Shown here one piece after another: positions 17,910 to 27,677 of a DNA stretch of 64,000 nt (positions are counted from its first letter, which is position 1; each line of letters begins with the position of its first letter). The notes under the pieces are model-generated. The model was not told the DNA's origin and did not search any database. It saw only the letters and a list, made by a program, of their open reading frames with translations. Source of the stretch: Lysobacteraceae bacterium CU05-9 (lineage in GTDB: Bacteria; Pseudomonadota; Gammaproteobacteria; Xanthomonadales; Xanthomonadaceae); NCBI GenBank assembly GCA_007556525.1, contig SWJS01000002.1:339380-403379 (forward strand), written 5' to 3'. Made by a program: the position numbers and the translations under genes.

Positions 17910-19717
17910 ATCCCGTTATCAACGCTGTGACGCAGCGAATCATCGAACAATCCAAACCTACTCGCGATGCTTACCTGCAACGCATGGATGACGCGCGCTT
18001 GCGTGGACCTGCACGCTCACGCTTGAGCTGCGGTAATTTGGCGCATGCTTTTGCGGCGTCGGGTGAAGACAAACCTGAGTTGCGCGATGGACACGGTGCG
18101 AACATCGGTATCGTCACCGCATACAACGATATGCTGTCCGCGCATCAACCGTTCGAACCGTATCCGTCGTTGATCCGTGCGATTGCGCGTGGCATGGGTG
18201 CCACCGCGCAAGTTGCCGGCGGCGTTCCGGCAATGTGCGATGGCGTGACGCAAGGTCGCGAAGGCATGGAGCTGTCGTTGTTTTCGCGCGACAACATTGC
18301 ACAAGGTACCGCGATTGCGTTATCCCATGATGCATTCGACGGCGTCATCATGTTGGGCGTCTGTGACAAAATCGTTCCCGGCCTCATCATGGGCGCACTG
18401 AGCTTCGGACATTTGCCGGTTATTCTCGCGCCTGCAGGTCCAATGCCATCAGGCATTCCGAACAAAGAGAAGGCACACGTCCGCAACCTGTACGCCGAAG
18501 GCAAAGCGACGCGCGCGGAGTTGCTCGCTGCTGAAGCGGCCTCTTATCATGCGCCGGGTACTTGCACGTTCTACGGCACCGCAAACTCGAATCAGATGTT
18601 GATGGAGTTCATGGGGCTGCATGTTCCAGGATCCGCTTTCATCAATCCAGGCACGCCATTGCGCGATGCGTTGACGGCCGCCGCGACGGAGCAAGTCATT
18701 CGTAACACAGCACTGTCGAAGACTTATCTTCCATTGGCGGAAACGCTCAACGAAAAAGCATTCGTCAACGCGATGGTCGGACTTGCGGCCACCGGTGGCT
18801 CAACGAATCACACGTTGCATCTCGTTGCGATGGCGCGTTGTGCTGGAATCAAAATCACTTGGTCTGATCTCGACGAAATTTCGAAGGTCACGCCGTTGCT
18901 GGCACGCGTCTATCCGAACGGTTCGGCTGATGTGAATCATTTCCATGCGGCAGGTGGCTTGGCTTACGTCATGCGCGAATTGCTGGATCAAGGTATTTTG
19001 CACAATGACATCAAGTGCGTGTCGGGCGGCGATCTGCACACGCAAGCGCAAGAACCGTATCTCGATGATTTGCAATTGAAGTGGCGCGCACCACCGGAGA
19101 AGTCACTCGACCTCGATGTCGTTCGTGGTGCTGCGGAACCGTTTGATACGGAAGGCGGATTACGTGTGTTGGATGGCAACATCGGTCGTGCGGTTGTCAA
19201 AATCTCCGCCGTCGCTCCCGAGTTCCGTTACATCAAGGCGCCGGCGCGAGTTTTTGAATCGCAATATGCGTTGCAGGATGCGTTTGATGCGGATGATTTG
19301 CATGGCGACTTCGTTGCGGTGATCCGCGGACAAGGTCCGTGTGCAAACGGCATGCCGGAGTTGCATCGACTGACGCCGTTGCTGAGTGTGATGCAAGATC
19401 GCGGACAACGTGTTGCATTGTTGACGGACGGTCGTATGTCCGGCGCGTCTGGCAAAGTGCTCGCCGCGATTCACGTCACGCCGGAAGCAATTCATGACGG
19501 CGCCATCGGCAAAATCCGCAACGGCGACGAAATTGAAATCGACGCGGAGAATGGAACGATGCGTGTTTTGGCCGATCTCAGCGATCGTACGGTTGAACTT
19601 GCGGATGTTGAACCAAACCGTCATGGCATGGGTCGCGAATTGTTTGGCGTGTTCCGTCAAGCCGTTGGCACTGCCGAGGAAGGCGCGTGCAGCCTGTTCG
19701 TAAAGGAGACCGCATGA
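17906..19717 (+). CDS. edd: Phosphogluconate dehydratase
   Basis: A 603-residue IlvD/Edd family iron-sulfur dehydratase that converts 6-phosphogluconate to KDPG. Cluster-binding cysteines appear in the family contexts AMCDGVTQG (near residue 109), GVCDKIVPG (near 152) and [14 protein letters not shown] (near 216). The conserved [11 protein letters not shown] block is near 297 and [11 protein letters not shown] near 511. I take the GTG at 17906, which overlaps the pgl stop as GTGA and has GGAG six bases upstream. The length equals that of the E. coli protein. Confidence 0.94.
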   Translation: MNPVINAVTQRIIEQSKPTRDAYLQRMDDARLRGPARSRLSCGNLAHAFAASGEDKPELRDGHGANIGIVTAYNDMLSAHQPFEPYPSLIRAIARGMGATAQVAGGVPAMCDGVTQGREGMELSLFSRDNIAQGTAIALSHDAFDGVIMLGVCDKIVPGLIMGALSFGHLPVILAPAGPMPSGIPNKEKAHVRNLYAEGKATRAELLAAEAASYHAPGTCTFYGTANSNQMLMEFMGLHVPGSAFINPGTPLRDALTAAATEQVIRNTALSKTYLPLAETLNEKAFVNAMVGLAATGGSTNHTLHLVAMARCAGIKITWSDLDEISKVTPLLARVYPNGSADVNHFHAAGGLAYVMRELLDQGILHNDIKCVSGGDLHTQAQEPYLDDLQLKWRAPPEKSLDLDVVRGAAEPFDTEGGLRVLDGNIGRAVVKISAVAPEFRYIKAPARVFESQYALQDAFDADDLHGDFVAVIRGQGPCANGMPELHRLTPLLSVMQDRGQRVALLTDGRMSGASGKVLAAIHVTPEAIHDGAIGKIRNGDEIEIDAENGTMRVLADLSDRTVELADVEPNRHGMGRELFGVFRQAVGTAEEGACSLFVKETA

Positions 19718-20700
19718 CGAATTTGGCTTTGGTTGCTGACATTGGCGGCACGAATTCGCGTTTTGCATTGACGGATCTCGACACACCCGAGCTCGAGTTG
19801 TTGCATGCGGAGCGTTTCAAGAACGAAGACTTCGCCTCCCTGCAACACGTCATCGAAACGTATCTCGAGAAAGTGAATTACCGTCCGAAGCGTGCGGCGA
19901 TTGCTGTCGCATCACCGGTGAACAGTGATTACATCCGGCTGACGAATTTGTCGTGGTCTTTTAGCAGGGAAGAATTGCGCGAAGCGATTGGACTCGATGA
20001 GTTGCAGTTGCTCAATGACTTCGGTGCGGTCGCGTGGTCGATTCCTGCATTGACTTCCGAGCACTTGATGCCATTGTTCGCACGCAATGACAGCATTCCG
20101 CGCGGACCCGTCACCGTGTTAGGTCCTGGCACCGGACTTGGCGTTGCGATGCTCGTGGGCAGCAGCGAAAACGGATGGGACGTCATCGAAACCGAAGGCG
20201 GACACGTTTCGTTCTCGCCACAAAACGACGAAGAACAACTCATCGCCAAGTGGCTCGCGGCATACCATGGTCGCTGCTCGAACGAGCGCTTACTCTGCGG
20301 TCGCGGCATCAGTCACATCGATGCAGTTTTGCGAAATGAAATCGATCATGCGACCGGTCAAGTGAAACACTTGCGCGATCCTGCCGTGATTGTTCCCGCT
20401 GCGTTGGACGGACATGACATGGATGCGCGCAGAACGTTGGCTCGCTTCTGCGCAGTGCTCGGCAGTGTCTCCGGTGACGCAGCGTTGATTCATGGCTCAC
20501 GTGCGTTAGTGATTGCAGGCGGGATCGTTCCAAGATTCATTCCGTTCTTGATGTCGAGCGCATTCCGCGAACGCTTCCTGGCGAAGGGACGCTTCGTGGC
20601 ATACCTCGAAAAGGTCGACGTCTTCATCACCACTCACCCTGACCCCGGCTTGCTCGGCGCCGCGAACTCGCTGCGCAACACGCATGCATTGGATACTTAA
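19714..20700 (+). CDS. glk: Glucokinase
   Basis: A 328-residue ROK-independent bacterial glucokinase that makes glucose-6-phosphate. The phosphate-binding motif [11 protein letters not shown] is near residue 9, [10 protein letters not shown] near residue 98 contains the catalytic Asp, and the [12 protein letters not shown] block is near residue 132. The ATG at 19714 overlaps the edd stop (ATGA) and has GGAG six bases upstream; the longer frame to 19687 is not needed. Its TAA directly abuts the eda ATG. Confidence 0.93.
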   Translation: MTNLALVADIGGTNSRFALTDLDTPELELLHAERFKNEDFASLQHVIETYLEKVNYRPKRAAIAVASPVNSDYIRLTNLSWSFSREELREAIGLDELQLLNDFGAVAWSIPALTSEHLMPLFARNDSIPRGPVTVLGPGTGLGVAMLVGSSENGWDVIETEGGHVSFSPQNDEEQLIAKWLAAYHGRCSNERLLCGRGISHIDAVLRNEIDHATGQVKHLRDPAVIVPAALDGHDMDARRTLARFCAVLGSVSGDAALIHGSRALVIAGGIVPRFIPFLMSSAFRERFLAKGRFVAYLEKVDVFITTHPDPGLLGAANSLRNTHALDT

Positions 20701-21336
20701 ATGAAAGACTCTGCCAAAATCGATTCCATTTTTTCGGCATCCCGCATCATTCCGGTCATCACCATCGACGCCATCAACGATGCGATTCCGATGGCGGAAG
20801 CGTTGGTTAGCGGCGGCTTGCGGGTGCTCGAGATTACCTTGCGAACTTCATGTGCATTGCAAGCCATCGAAGAAATCGCAGCGCGCGTTCCGGACGCCAT
20901 CGTCGGCGCAGGCACGATCATCACGAAGCAAGATCTCGACAACGTTACGAATGCCGGCGCAGTATTCGCAATTTCGCCTGGTGCCACTGAAGCGTTGTAT
21001 GACGCAGCGGAAGACGCGAGCATTCCTTTTCTCCCGGGAATTTCGACAGCCAGCGAGTTGATGCGTGGGATTGAGCGTGGGTATGAGAGATTTAAGTTTT
21101 TCCCGGCGGAAGCAGCCGGTGGGTCACCGTTGCTCAAAAGCCTCGCAGGCCCCTTCAGTCAAGCGAAGTTCTGTCCAACGGGTGGTATCACGGTTGCGAA
21201 CGCGCGTGACTATCTCGCATTGCCGAACGTGATGGGTGTCGGTGGCTCATGGATGCTCCCTGCATCATCGATAAAAGCACGCGATTGGGGTCGACTTCAC
21301 GAATTAGCCACGCAAGCGTCGCATATTCATACGTAG
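20701..21336 (+). CDS. eda: KDPG/KHG aldolase
   Basis: A 211-residue class I aldolase that splits KDPG into pyruvate and glyceraldehyde-3-phosphate, the last pathway-specific step. Family blocks: RIIPVITI near residue 16, GLRVLEITLRT near residue 40 with the catalytic Glu, GAGTI near 75, and the Schiff-base Lys in RFKFFPAEAAGG near residue 130. Completes a zwf-pgl-edd-glk-eda set in one transcript. Confidence 0.95.
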   Translation: MKDSAKIDSIFSASRIIPVITIDAINDAIPMAEALVSGGLRVLEITLRTSCALQAIEEIAARVPDAIVGAGTIITKQDLDNVTNAGAVFAISPGATEALYDAAEDASIPFLPGISTASELMRGIERGYERFKFFPAEAAGGSPLLKSLAGPFSQAKFCPTGGITVANARDYLALPNVMGVGGSWMLPASSIKARDWGRLHELATQASHIHT

Positions 21337-21340
21337 TCAA
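21326..21340. promoter_or_regulatory. Putative LacI-family operator upstream of the lacI-type gene
   Basis: TTCATACGTAGTCAA overlaps the eda stop codon and lies 16 bp before the regulator start. It shares the TACGTA core with the two sites in front of zwf, which suggests one regulator binding all three and controlling itself. Confidence 0.4.
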
Positions 21341-21355
21341 TCTAGAATGGAGGTC

Positions 21356-22378
21356 ATGAAAGGGAAAGTGACCTCATTTGACATCGCTTACAAAGCGGGC
21401 GTTTCGCAATCCACCGTTTCGCGGGCGATGAGCGGCTCGCCATTGGTCAGCGAAGAGACGCGTCAGCACATTCTGCAGATTGCGCGTGAGATGAATTACA
21501 CCGTCGACAAATCCGCGTCGAACCTCCGCAAGCAACATTCGGCGACGTTGGCGGTGTTGATTTTTGAAGATCCCACAATCGATGACTCGCTGATCAATCC
21601 ATTTTTCCTGACGCTGCTCGGCTCGATCATCAAGGCCGGCGCTTCCCACAATTACGATGTTTTGATGTCCTTCCAAAACGCCGACACCGACTGGCACGCG
21701 GTCTATCAAGAGTCGAACAAGGCCGACGGTTTGTTGTTGCTCGGTTACGGCGACTTCGTTTCTTCCCGCACGATTCTCGAACGGTTAGAGGAATCCGGCA
21801 CTCGCTTCGTGCGTTGGGGTGATGCATCATCCGACGCACCGGGCATCTCAATCGGCTCCGATAACCGCCAAGGTGGCTTCGACGCAACGAAGCATTTGAT
21901 CTCTGTTGGTCGCTCCCGCATCGCATTCCTCGGCGACGCATCGGAACATCGCCCGGAATTCCGCGCTCGTTATCAAGGCTACCGCGATGCTTTGGATGCG
22001 AACGGTGTTGAGTTTGATCCGGAGTTGCACGTCTCCATCGCCGACTCACTGGAAGAGCTCGGCGAACGTGCGACGTTGGCGCTGCTCGATCATGACGCTT
22101 CGTTCGATGCGGTGTTCGCCGCTTCCGACCTGCTGGCGATCGGCGCGATGCACGCACTGCAATCGCGTGGCCTGCGCGTTCCGGAAGACGTCGCGGTTAT
22201 CGGATTCGACGATATCGCGTTGGCGCGCTCGACGACTCCGCCACTGACGACAGTCCGCCAGAACACGAAGTTGGCGGGCACGATGATGGTCGACACACTC
22301 GTAGCGCTGCTCCGCAACGACGAGGAGGCTAGCTCGCAGTTGTTACCGTCGGAACTTGTCGTTCGCGGGTCGGCTTGA
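21356..22378 (+). CDS. LacI-family transcriptional regulator
   Basis: A 340-residue repressor-type protein. The N-terminal helix-turn-helix FDIAYKAGVSQSTVSRAMSG is followed by a hinge and a periplasmic-binding-protein-like sensor domain, with the family signature VIGFDDIALARSTTPPLTTV near residue 280. The ATG at 21356 matches the usual opening. A second ATG at 21347 is in frame, and GGAGG at 21349-21353 is too close to serve the inner start well, so the start is open. Its place after eda, and the similar dyads at zwf and at its own promoter, suggest it controls sugar catabolism. The effector is not known; a sugar or sugar phosphate is likely. Confidence 0.88.
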   Translation: MKGKVTSFDIAYKAGVSQSTVSRAMSGSPLVSEETRQHILQIAREMNYTVDKSASNLRKQHSATLAVLIFEDPTIDDSLINPFFLTLLGSIIKAGASHNYDVLMSFQNADTDWHAVYQESNKADGLLLLGYGDFVSSRTILERLEESGTRFVRWGDASSDAPGISIGSDNRQGGFDATKHLISVGRSRIAFLGDASEHRPEFRARYQGYRDALDANGVEFDPELHVSIADSLEELGERATLALLDHDASFDAVFAASDLLAIGAMHALQSRGLRVPEDVAVIGFDDIALARSTTPPLTTVRQNTKLAGTMMVDTLVALLRNDEEASSQLLPSELVVRGSA

Positions 22379-22380
22379 TT

Positions 22381-22414
22381 GAAATCTGAAATCTGAAATC
22401 TGAAATCTGAAATC
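22381..22414 (+). repeat. Heptamer tandem repeat, left array
   Basis: Four full copies of GAAATCT plus GAAATC, starting two bases after the lacI-type stop codon. The same heptamer in opposite orientation forms the right array at 22852-22905, so the two arrays bracket the four-helix-bundle gene as inverted tandem repeats. Confidence 0.95.
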
Positions 22415-22424
22415 GCCGCGATCG

Positions 22425-22784
22425 TCAATTCGCGCGCATCAGTTTAAGACGAATCGCAGTCATGATGCGGTAGAGCTCATCAATCTCTTGCAATGCCCAC
22501 CGCACGTCATCGGGTTGCATCCAGCGACGTTTGACGCAGAACAGAAGATGGGCCTTTAGCTCTGCTAGTGATGCACGGGATATGGACAGGAAATTGGCAC
22601 TGTCCTTCTTGGTTTCACGGTTCCAACCCTCTACGAAGTTCGCATAGACCGACACCGATGCGCGCCGAATCTGTGAACTCAACCCGTAGGTCTCCGAAGG
22701 CGGAAGTAGAGACGTCAAACGATAACAACAGTCCGCAAGCTCGACTGCGCGCGGCCAGATTGTAGTTTTCTCAAAATGCATCAT
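22425..22784 (-). CDS. Four-helix-bundle protein, S23 (23S rRNA intervening sequence) family
   Basis: A 119-residue, all-helical protein. Family signatures are clear: the opening Phe-Glu-Lys-x-x-x-Trp-x-x-Ala-Val-Glu-Leu, then YGLSSQIRRASVSVYANFVEGW near residues 41-62, then SRASLAELKAHL near 80. S23-type proteins form pentamers of helical bundles; they were first seen in intervening sequences of 23S rRNA genes and also occur as separate genes, with unknown function. Start is one of two adjacent ATGs (22784 or 22781); the frame extends to 22823 without resemblance. The gene lies opposite to its neighbours and is bracketed by inverted heptamer arrays, so it looks like an inserted unit. Confidence 0.9.
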   Translation of the reverse strand: MMHFEKTTIWPRAVELADCCYRLTSLLPPSETYGLSSQIRRASVSVYANFVEGWNRETKKDSANFLSISRASLAELKAHLLFCVKRRWMQPDDVRWALQEIDELYRIMTAIRLKLMRAN

Positions 22785-22851
22785 TCCAGCGTAATCCCTA
22801 AACGCTGGTGTGGACATCAGCATTAAACCCGGCCGGCTGTCAGATTCCGCT

Positions 22852-22905
22852 GATTTCAGATTTCAGATTTCAGATTTCAGATTTCAGATTTCAGATTTCA
22901 GATTT
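22852..22905 (+). repeat. Heptamer tandem repeat, right array
   Basis: Seven full copies of GATTTCA plus GATTT. GATTTCA is the reverse complement of the left-array unit in another phase, so the arrays face each other across the four-helix-bundle gene. The whole unit 22381-22905 is 525 bp. Confidence 0.95.
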
Positions 22906-22996
22906 GATGCGAAGCGCTGAATAGGTATGCAGGAAACGATGCTGCAGGCGCTTCGAAAGTTAAGCTAACCACTTCGAAATCGGGACGGCATGAAAC

Positions 22997-24568
22997 ATGC
23001 AAAACGAGTGGTGGCGCGGCGCGGTTATCTATCAAGTTTATCCGCGTAGTTTTAAGGACAGCAATGACGATGGCATCGGTGATATCAAGGGCATCACTGA
23101 GAAATTGCCGTACCTGAAATCGCTGGGCATCCAGGCGATTTGGGTGTCGCCGTTCTTTAAGTCACCGATGAAGGATTTTGGGTATGACATCAGCGACTAT
23201 CGCGAGATCGATCCGATGTTCGGCAACATGGCGGACTTCGATGAGCTGATCAGCAAGGCGCATGCCAGCAATATCAAAATCATCATTGACCAAGTTTTCA
23301 GCCACACCAGCGATCAACACGAATGGTTCAAGGAATCGCGCGCGAGCAAGGATAACGCGAAGGCCGATTGGTACGTTTGGGCCGATGCGAAAGATGATGG
23401 CACGCCGCCGAATAATTGGTTGAGTATTTTTGGTGGGGTTGCGTGGCAATGGGACAGCACGCGTTGCCAATACTACTTGCACAACTTTTTGTCCGAACAA
23501 CCCGATTTGAATTTCCATAATGAGGACGTCCAAAAAGAAGTTCTCGCCAACGTGAAGTTCTGGCTCGATAAGGGCGTGGATGGATTTCGGTTGGATGCGT
23601 TTAATTTTTGCTTCCACGATAAACAGCTGCGTGACAATCCGCCGAAGCCGTTGGAAGCACGCACGGGTCGTGGCTATGCGCCGGACAATCCGTATGCGTT
23701 CCAGTATCACTACTTCAACAACACGCAGCCGGAGATGTTGCCGTTCATTGAGCAACTGCGCAAGTTGTTTGATCAATACGAAAATATCACCACGCTTGCA
23801 GAACTAAACAGCGAAGATTCGTTGGGCACGATGGCGGAGTATTCCGGTCCGACGCGTTTGCACATGTCGTATTCGTTCGAACTCGCAGCCGATGAATATT
23901 CCGCGGAGCATATTCGCAATACCGTTGAAGAGTTTGAAAAGCGCGTGACGGATGGGTATCCGTGTTGGGCTTTTAGCAATCATGACGTTGCGCGCGTGAT
24001 GACGCGATGGATTGGCGCGGATGCTCCAGCGAGTGCTGCCAAAATGTTGAACACCCTCTTGTTGTCGTTGCGGGGATCGGTCTGCGTTTTTCAGGGACAG
24101 GAGTTAGGTCTGCAGGAAGCGGAAGTTGCGTTCGAAGATTTGCAGGATCCGTTTGGGATTGCATTTTGGCCGAAGTTCAAAGGTCGCGATGGTTGCCGCA
24201 CGCCGATGCCGTGGAGCTACACGCGCAACGGTGCATTCACGTCGCAGCACATGAAGCCGTGGTTGCCGGTTTATGAGCCGCATTTGATGCAGTCGGTTGA
24301 GTCGCAGGAAGCGATTGCGGATTCGGTTTTGAATCACTTCCGCACGTTCATGGCGTGGCGTGCGACAGTGCCGGCGTTGAGCCTCGGTTCGATCGAAATG
24401 ATTCACGGCTTGAAGGAACCGATCCTCGCGTTCTGGCGTCGTCACTCAAGCGGCGATGTGCTGTGCGTCTTCAACCTGCGTGGCAACGTCGAGAACGTAC
24501 ACGTGGAAGGACAGGACCTGACTCTGGAGCCGTACGGTTATCTCGTTGAAGGCGGGACGAGCGACTAA
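22997..24568 (+). CDS. GH13 alpha-glucosidase / oligo-1,6-glucosidase
   Basis: A 523-residue glycoside hydrolase of the alpha-amylase superfamily (GH13_23-like) that releases glucose from short alpha-glucosides. The N-terminus (Glu-Trp-Trp-Arg-Gly-Ala-Val-Ile-Tyr-Gln-Val-Tyr-Pro-Arg-Ser-Phe) matches the family. The catalytic nucleophile is the Asp of GFRLDAFNF near residue 200, the acid/base is the Glu of LAELNSE near 268, and the third Asp lies in SNHDVARV near 329. No signal peptide, so the enzyme is cytoplasmic and its glucose would feed glk. The four-helix-bundle unit now separates it from the lacI-type gene. Confidence 0.9.
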   Translation: MQNEWWRGAVIYQVYPRSFKDSNDDGIGDIKGITEKLPYLKSLGIQAIWVSPFFKSPMKDFGYDISDYREIDPMFGNMADFDELISKAHASNIKIIIDQVFSHTSDQHEWFKESRASKDNAKADWYVWADAKDDGTPPNNWLSIFGGVAWQWDSTRCQYYLHNFLSEQPDLNFHNEDVQKEVLANVKFWLDKGVDGFRLDAFNFCFHDKQLRDNPPKPLEARTGRGYAPDNPYAFQYHYFNNTQPEMLPFIEQLRKLFDQYENITTLAELNSEDSLGTMAEYSGPTRLHMSYSFELAADEYSAEHIRNTVEEFEKRVTDGYPCWAFSNHDVARVMTRWIGADAPASAAKMLNTLLLSLRGSVCVFQGQELGLQEAEVAFEDLQDPFGIAFWPKFKGRDGCRTPMPWSYTRNGAFTSQHMKPWLPVYEPHLMQSVESQEAIADSVLNHFRTFMAWRATVPALSLGSIEMIHGLKEPILAFWRRHSSGDVLCVFNLRGNVENVHVEGQDLTLEPYGYLVEGGTSD

Positions 24569-25104
24569 TAGGTATTCAGTTTGCGCAATTTAGCGCAAGC
24601 GGTGGAATTTTCACCAATTCCTGCACCAATGCGTTCGCAAATTATATGTGATGTATATAGCATTAATGGAAAGAATGTATGACTTCTTTCCACCCGATTC
24701 TAGACTGCAAAGTACCCAAACGGAAATAATTCTCAGAATCTATTGCAACTTGTGAGAAGTGCGTATACTCGAGTCAAGCCCGAACCGATGTACTGCAAGT
24801 TGTGAATTGGCCTTGCCACTCTCGATATGGAATGTGTCAAGGATGCAAAAGGATTTTGTGACACCGAATCAACGACTGCACTTTTTGGAGAGTTAGAGAA
24901 TGGAGTCGCGTATGGTTTGGGTTTCGATCAGCGTTCGATGATGAGAATGGAACGGAACGCCAACTTGTAAATGTCCTTGGGGCGTCATCAAGTCAGTCAT
25001 CGGACCCCGAGCGCAGCCACCCACCAGGCTTTGCCGCTCGCCCAATCACTTGTGGGGTACAGGGAGCGTACCCTGCTGATTGGGAATCCTTTTCGACCGG
25101 AAAC
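24569..25104. other. 536-bp intergenic region, no convincing gene
   Basis: The first 200 bp are A+T-rich and hold a dyad TTGCGC/GCGCAA at 24581-24598 directly after the glucosidase gene, and a possible -10 box TATACT near 24766. A 47-codon frame (24827-24970) has no ribosome-binding site and no recognisable sequence. Near the right end, CCCAATCA (25041-25048) pairs with TGATTGGG (25077-25084) around an inner GGGTAC/GTACCC stem, a strong hairpin 20 bp beyond the end of the DUF2306 gene but without a T run. Confidence 0.6.
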
Positions 25105-25791
25105 TTACCTCGCCATTCGACGTGGCTTGAGATATTTGCGCGTGAGATAGACGCCCGCCGCTGCGGAGATCACGACAGGGCCAAACCACGCCATCATTTG
25201 CAAGCTGGGCCCCGCGATTTGCGGAATTAACCGCGGTAATCCTAATGACAAAAATGCAATGTGCGTTGCGATACCGTTACCCAACATCGACCCCAAGTGT
25301 TGACCCAACCACCAACGCGGATCGGTCGGTTCCTTGCGCGCGAACCGGAACATGTTGACGAACAGCAGCAAGCCAAGTCCCGCAAAAACAAGCATGATCA
25401 ACTGTGGGTCCCTCGCGATGTTCAGTGCAACGTAGATGACAGAAAGTCCCGCGACAAGATTCGACCACATCAGGAGTTGATAGACCGGGCCGACGAAATT
25501 TTTCCAGGATTTCTGATCGCGGATTGCACGCCAGCTCGTCCATGCGGATGTCGCCGTGAGCACGAGGAGGAACGAAAGAAACGTTCCGCCGGTGATTTGT
25601 CCTGCGATGAAGCGCGAGATGGCGAGTGGAACGCCGGTTAGCAACACTGCTGCGATGGCGAGCAAATAGATCTTGCCGGATTTCTTGTGCAATGGACTTC
25701 CTTTACGTGCAAACGCCGCCGTCCAAAACGTAACCAGCGCCAGTGCGCCAATCGTTGCGTGGATCGCTGCAATGATGTCGTAAGTTTTCAT
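25105..25791 (-). CDS. DUF2306-like integral membrane protein
   Basis: A 228-residue protein with seven predicted membrane helices and an Arg/Lys-rich C-terminal tail. The N-terminal helix with HATIGALAL and the segment GSPLHKKSGKIYLLA, with its histidine, fit the DUF2306 family, whose function is unknown. AGGAGA lies eight bases before the ATG. It is divergent from the two-component pair, an arrangement that makes it a candidate target or partner of that system; this is inference from position. Confidence 0.7.
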   Translation of the reverse strand: MKTYDIIAAIHATIGALALVTFWTAAFARKGSPLHKKSGKIYLLAIAAVLLTGVPLAISRFIAGQITGGTFLSFLLVLTATSAWTSWRAIRDQKSWKNFVGPVYQLLMWSNLVAGLSVIYVALNIARDPQLIMLVFAGLGLLLFVNMFRFARKEPTDPRWWLGQHLGSMLGNGIATHIAFLSLGLPRLIPQIAGPSLQMMAWFGPVVISAAAGVYLTRKYLKPRRMAR

Positions 25792-25936
25792 CCCGAATGT
25801 CTCCTGTTTCGTTGCGATCAGTTTGAGATTCGTGCGCTCCGCATTGAGGTGCCGATGGTCATGACTTCAGGGTGCCGAAAGTCACTTTTTGCAGGTGTTG
25901 CATTGTGGTGATGGTGTGATGTGCCGACAATAACGT

Positions 25937-27001
25937 ATGCGCGAATTCCTCAAATCATTGCTGCACCCCTACTACCTCGCCGGTTTCATTACATGGGCTG
26001 CGGTTGTATCCATGAGTTCATCGGCACCGCTAAGTTTGGCGCTGCTTCTCATCTGGCTGGCCGCGTTCTTTGCAACGCCGCTTGGCGAAAAAAACGAGCG
26101 CATCCTGTGGGCGCTTATGTGCGTCGAGGCCGCTTGCATCGTCGCGCTACCGTTGTTCGTCCAGCATCCGTCGAGCTCTGCGGTATTGATGGTCGTGTTC
26201 GCCGCGCAGTTGGCAATGGCTTTGCCGATCCGGATTGCCGCGGCCATCGCACTGCTGCTGACCTGCATCTACTTCGCGGCATTGAGCTTACGTGTCGAAA
26301 AAATCCCAATCCCGATGATGTTGTCGTTCGGCGGGTTTCAGATTTTCGCGGTGATCACGGCGCACTATGCGCGCACGGCCGAACTGGCAACGCAGCAACT
26401 CGCGCAAGTGAATGCCGACTTGCTCGCCACACGTGCGTTGCTTGAAAGCACGACACGTCATGGTGAGCGCCTACGTGTCTCACGTGATCTGCATGATGTG
26501 GTGGGACATAAGTTGACGGCATTGCGTTTGAACTTGCGTGCGCTTGCGGGAAACATTGATGATCCTTCCTTGCGGTTGAGCGAAAGCCTCACAGCAGAAG
26601 TGCTTTCTGATATCCGCAATGTTGTGTCCGCGCTGCGTGATAGCGATGGCATCGATATGGAGACGGCGTTGCGCGCGATGTCGCGGGCGTTCCCACGTCC
26701 TTCATTGCAGCTAAAAATTGCTCCGGGCACAGTGGTTGATGACCCTGCGTTGTCGGAAGTCATCCTGCGTGTTTGCCAGGAAGCCATGTCGAATGCAGCG
26801 AAGCATGGGGTGGCGGAGAATATTTTTGTCGCGTTGAATTCGTCGTCGTTGATCATTGAAGATGACGGTCAAGTCACGATGCCGTTGAACGAGGGCAACG
26901 GTCTACATGGTATTCGTGAGCGCGTGCAGGCGGTGGGTGGTCATGTTGAGTTCGGTAGAAGTACCCGCGGCGGTTTGCACATCGCGGTGACATTCCAATG
27001 A
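25937..27001 (+). CDS. DesK-type sensor histidine kinase
   Basis: A 354-residue membrane kinase. The N-terminal third holds about five membrane helices (residues 10-140). The phosphoacceptor His lies in RVSRDLHDVVGHKLTALRLN near residue 184, the HisKA_3 pattern. The ATP-binding domain has VCQEAMSNAAKHG (N box, near 280) and GNGLHGIRERVQAVGG (G box, near 322). Its stop overlaps the regulator start as ATGA, so the two proteins form a pair. No extracellular sensor domain is visible; the signal is probably sensed in the membrane. Confidence 0.9.
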   Translation: MREFLKSLLHPYYLAGFITWAAVVSMSSSAPLSLALLLIWLAAFFATPLGEKNERILWALMCVEAACIVALPLFVQHPSSSAVLMVVFAAQLAMALPIRIAAAIALLLTCIYFAALSLRVEKIPIPMMLSFGGFQIFAVITAHYARTAELATQQLAQVNADLLATRALLESTTRHGERLRVSRDLHDVVGHKLTALRLNLRALAGNIDDPSLRLSESLTAEVLSDIRNVVSALRDSDGIDMETALRAMSRAFPRPSLQLKIAPGTVVDDPALSEVILRVCQEAMSNAAKHGVAENIFVALNSSSLIIEDDGQVTMPLNEGNGLHGIRERVQAVGGHVEFGRSTRGGLHIAVTFQ

Positions 27002-27612
27002 TCCCGTTGCGATTGGCGTTGGCGGATGATCAAGCATTGGTGCGTGCCGGTTTGCGCGCGGTGCTCGAACAACTGGGCTACGTGATTGCGATTGAAGCGG
27101 ACGGTGGTGAGAAGTTGATTGAAGCGTTGCAAGGCACTGAAGTCGACGTGGTGCTCTCCGACATTCGCATGCCGTTAGTGGATGGATTCGGCGTGCTTGA
27201 AGCATTGCGTGATGGACCACCGGTGATTTTGCTGACGACGTTTGATGATCGCGATGCGTTGATGCGTGCGAGCACGTTAGGTGCGAAGGGTTACATGCTC
27301 AAGGACGTTGAGCCGGCGGAGTTATCGGATGCAATACAGCGGGTGCATCTGGGGGAGGTTTTGTTTAAGCCTTTGGATACGGCGGTGTTGTCGCAGCATC
27401 TGGATGCCGATCCGGTGCTGGCATCCTTCAGCAAACGCGAGATTGATATCTTGCGATTGATGGCGGCGGGTTACTCCAATCGCGAAATCGCAAGGACGGT
27501 GTTTCTCGCAGAAGGCACCGTCAAAAACTACATTTCCACCATCCTCGAAAAGCTCGGAACGCGAGACCGTACGCGCGCATCCTTGAAGGCGATCGCACTT
27601 CGGCTGATCTAA
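26998..27612 (+). CDS. NarL/LuxR-type response regulator
   Basis: A 204-residue regulator. The receiver domain has the acidic pair DD near residue 10, the phosphoacceptor Asp in VVLSDIRMPLVDG near 54, and the Lys in GYMLKDVE near 102. The C-terminal LuxR-type helix-turn-helix reads SKREIDILRLMAAGYSNREIA then VKNYISTILEKLGTRDRT. Partner of the kinase just upstream, as in DesK-DesR pairs. Confidence 0.93.
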   Translation: MIPLRLALADDQALVRAGLRAVLEQLGYVIAIEADGGEKLIEALQGTEVDVVLSDIRMPLVDGFGVLEALRDGPPVILLTTFDDRDALMRASTLGAKGYMLKDVEPAELSDAIQRVHLGEVLFKPLDTAVLSQHLDADPVLASFSKREIDILRLMAAGYSNREIARTVFLAEGTVKNYISTILEKLGTRDRTRASLKAIALRLI

Positions 27613-27677
27613 GTTGAACGTGCGATTCGTTGGGCGTACGCTAAAAGGATTCCCTCTTCATTCCGTGACCCGCCGCC

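Noticed and set aside
22381-22905. Heptamer arrays as a CRISPR array
   Set aside because: Units are contiguous 7-mers without spacers and in opposite orientation on the two sides.
24827-24970. 47-codon frame in the gap after the glucosidase gene
   Set aside because: No ribosome-binding site, no recognisable sequence, and an in-frame stop close upstream; kept only as part of the intergenic description.
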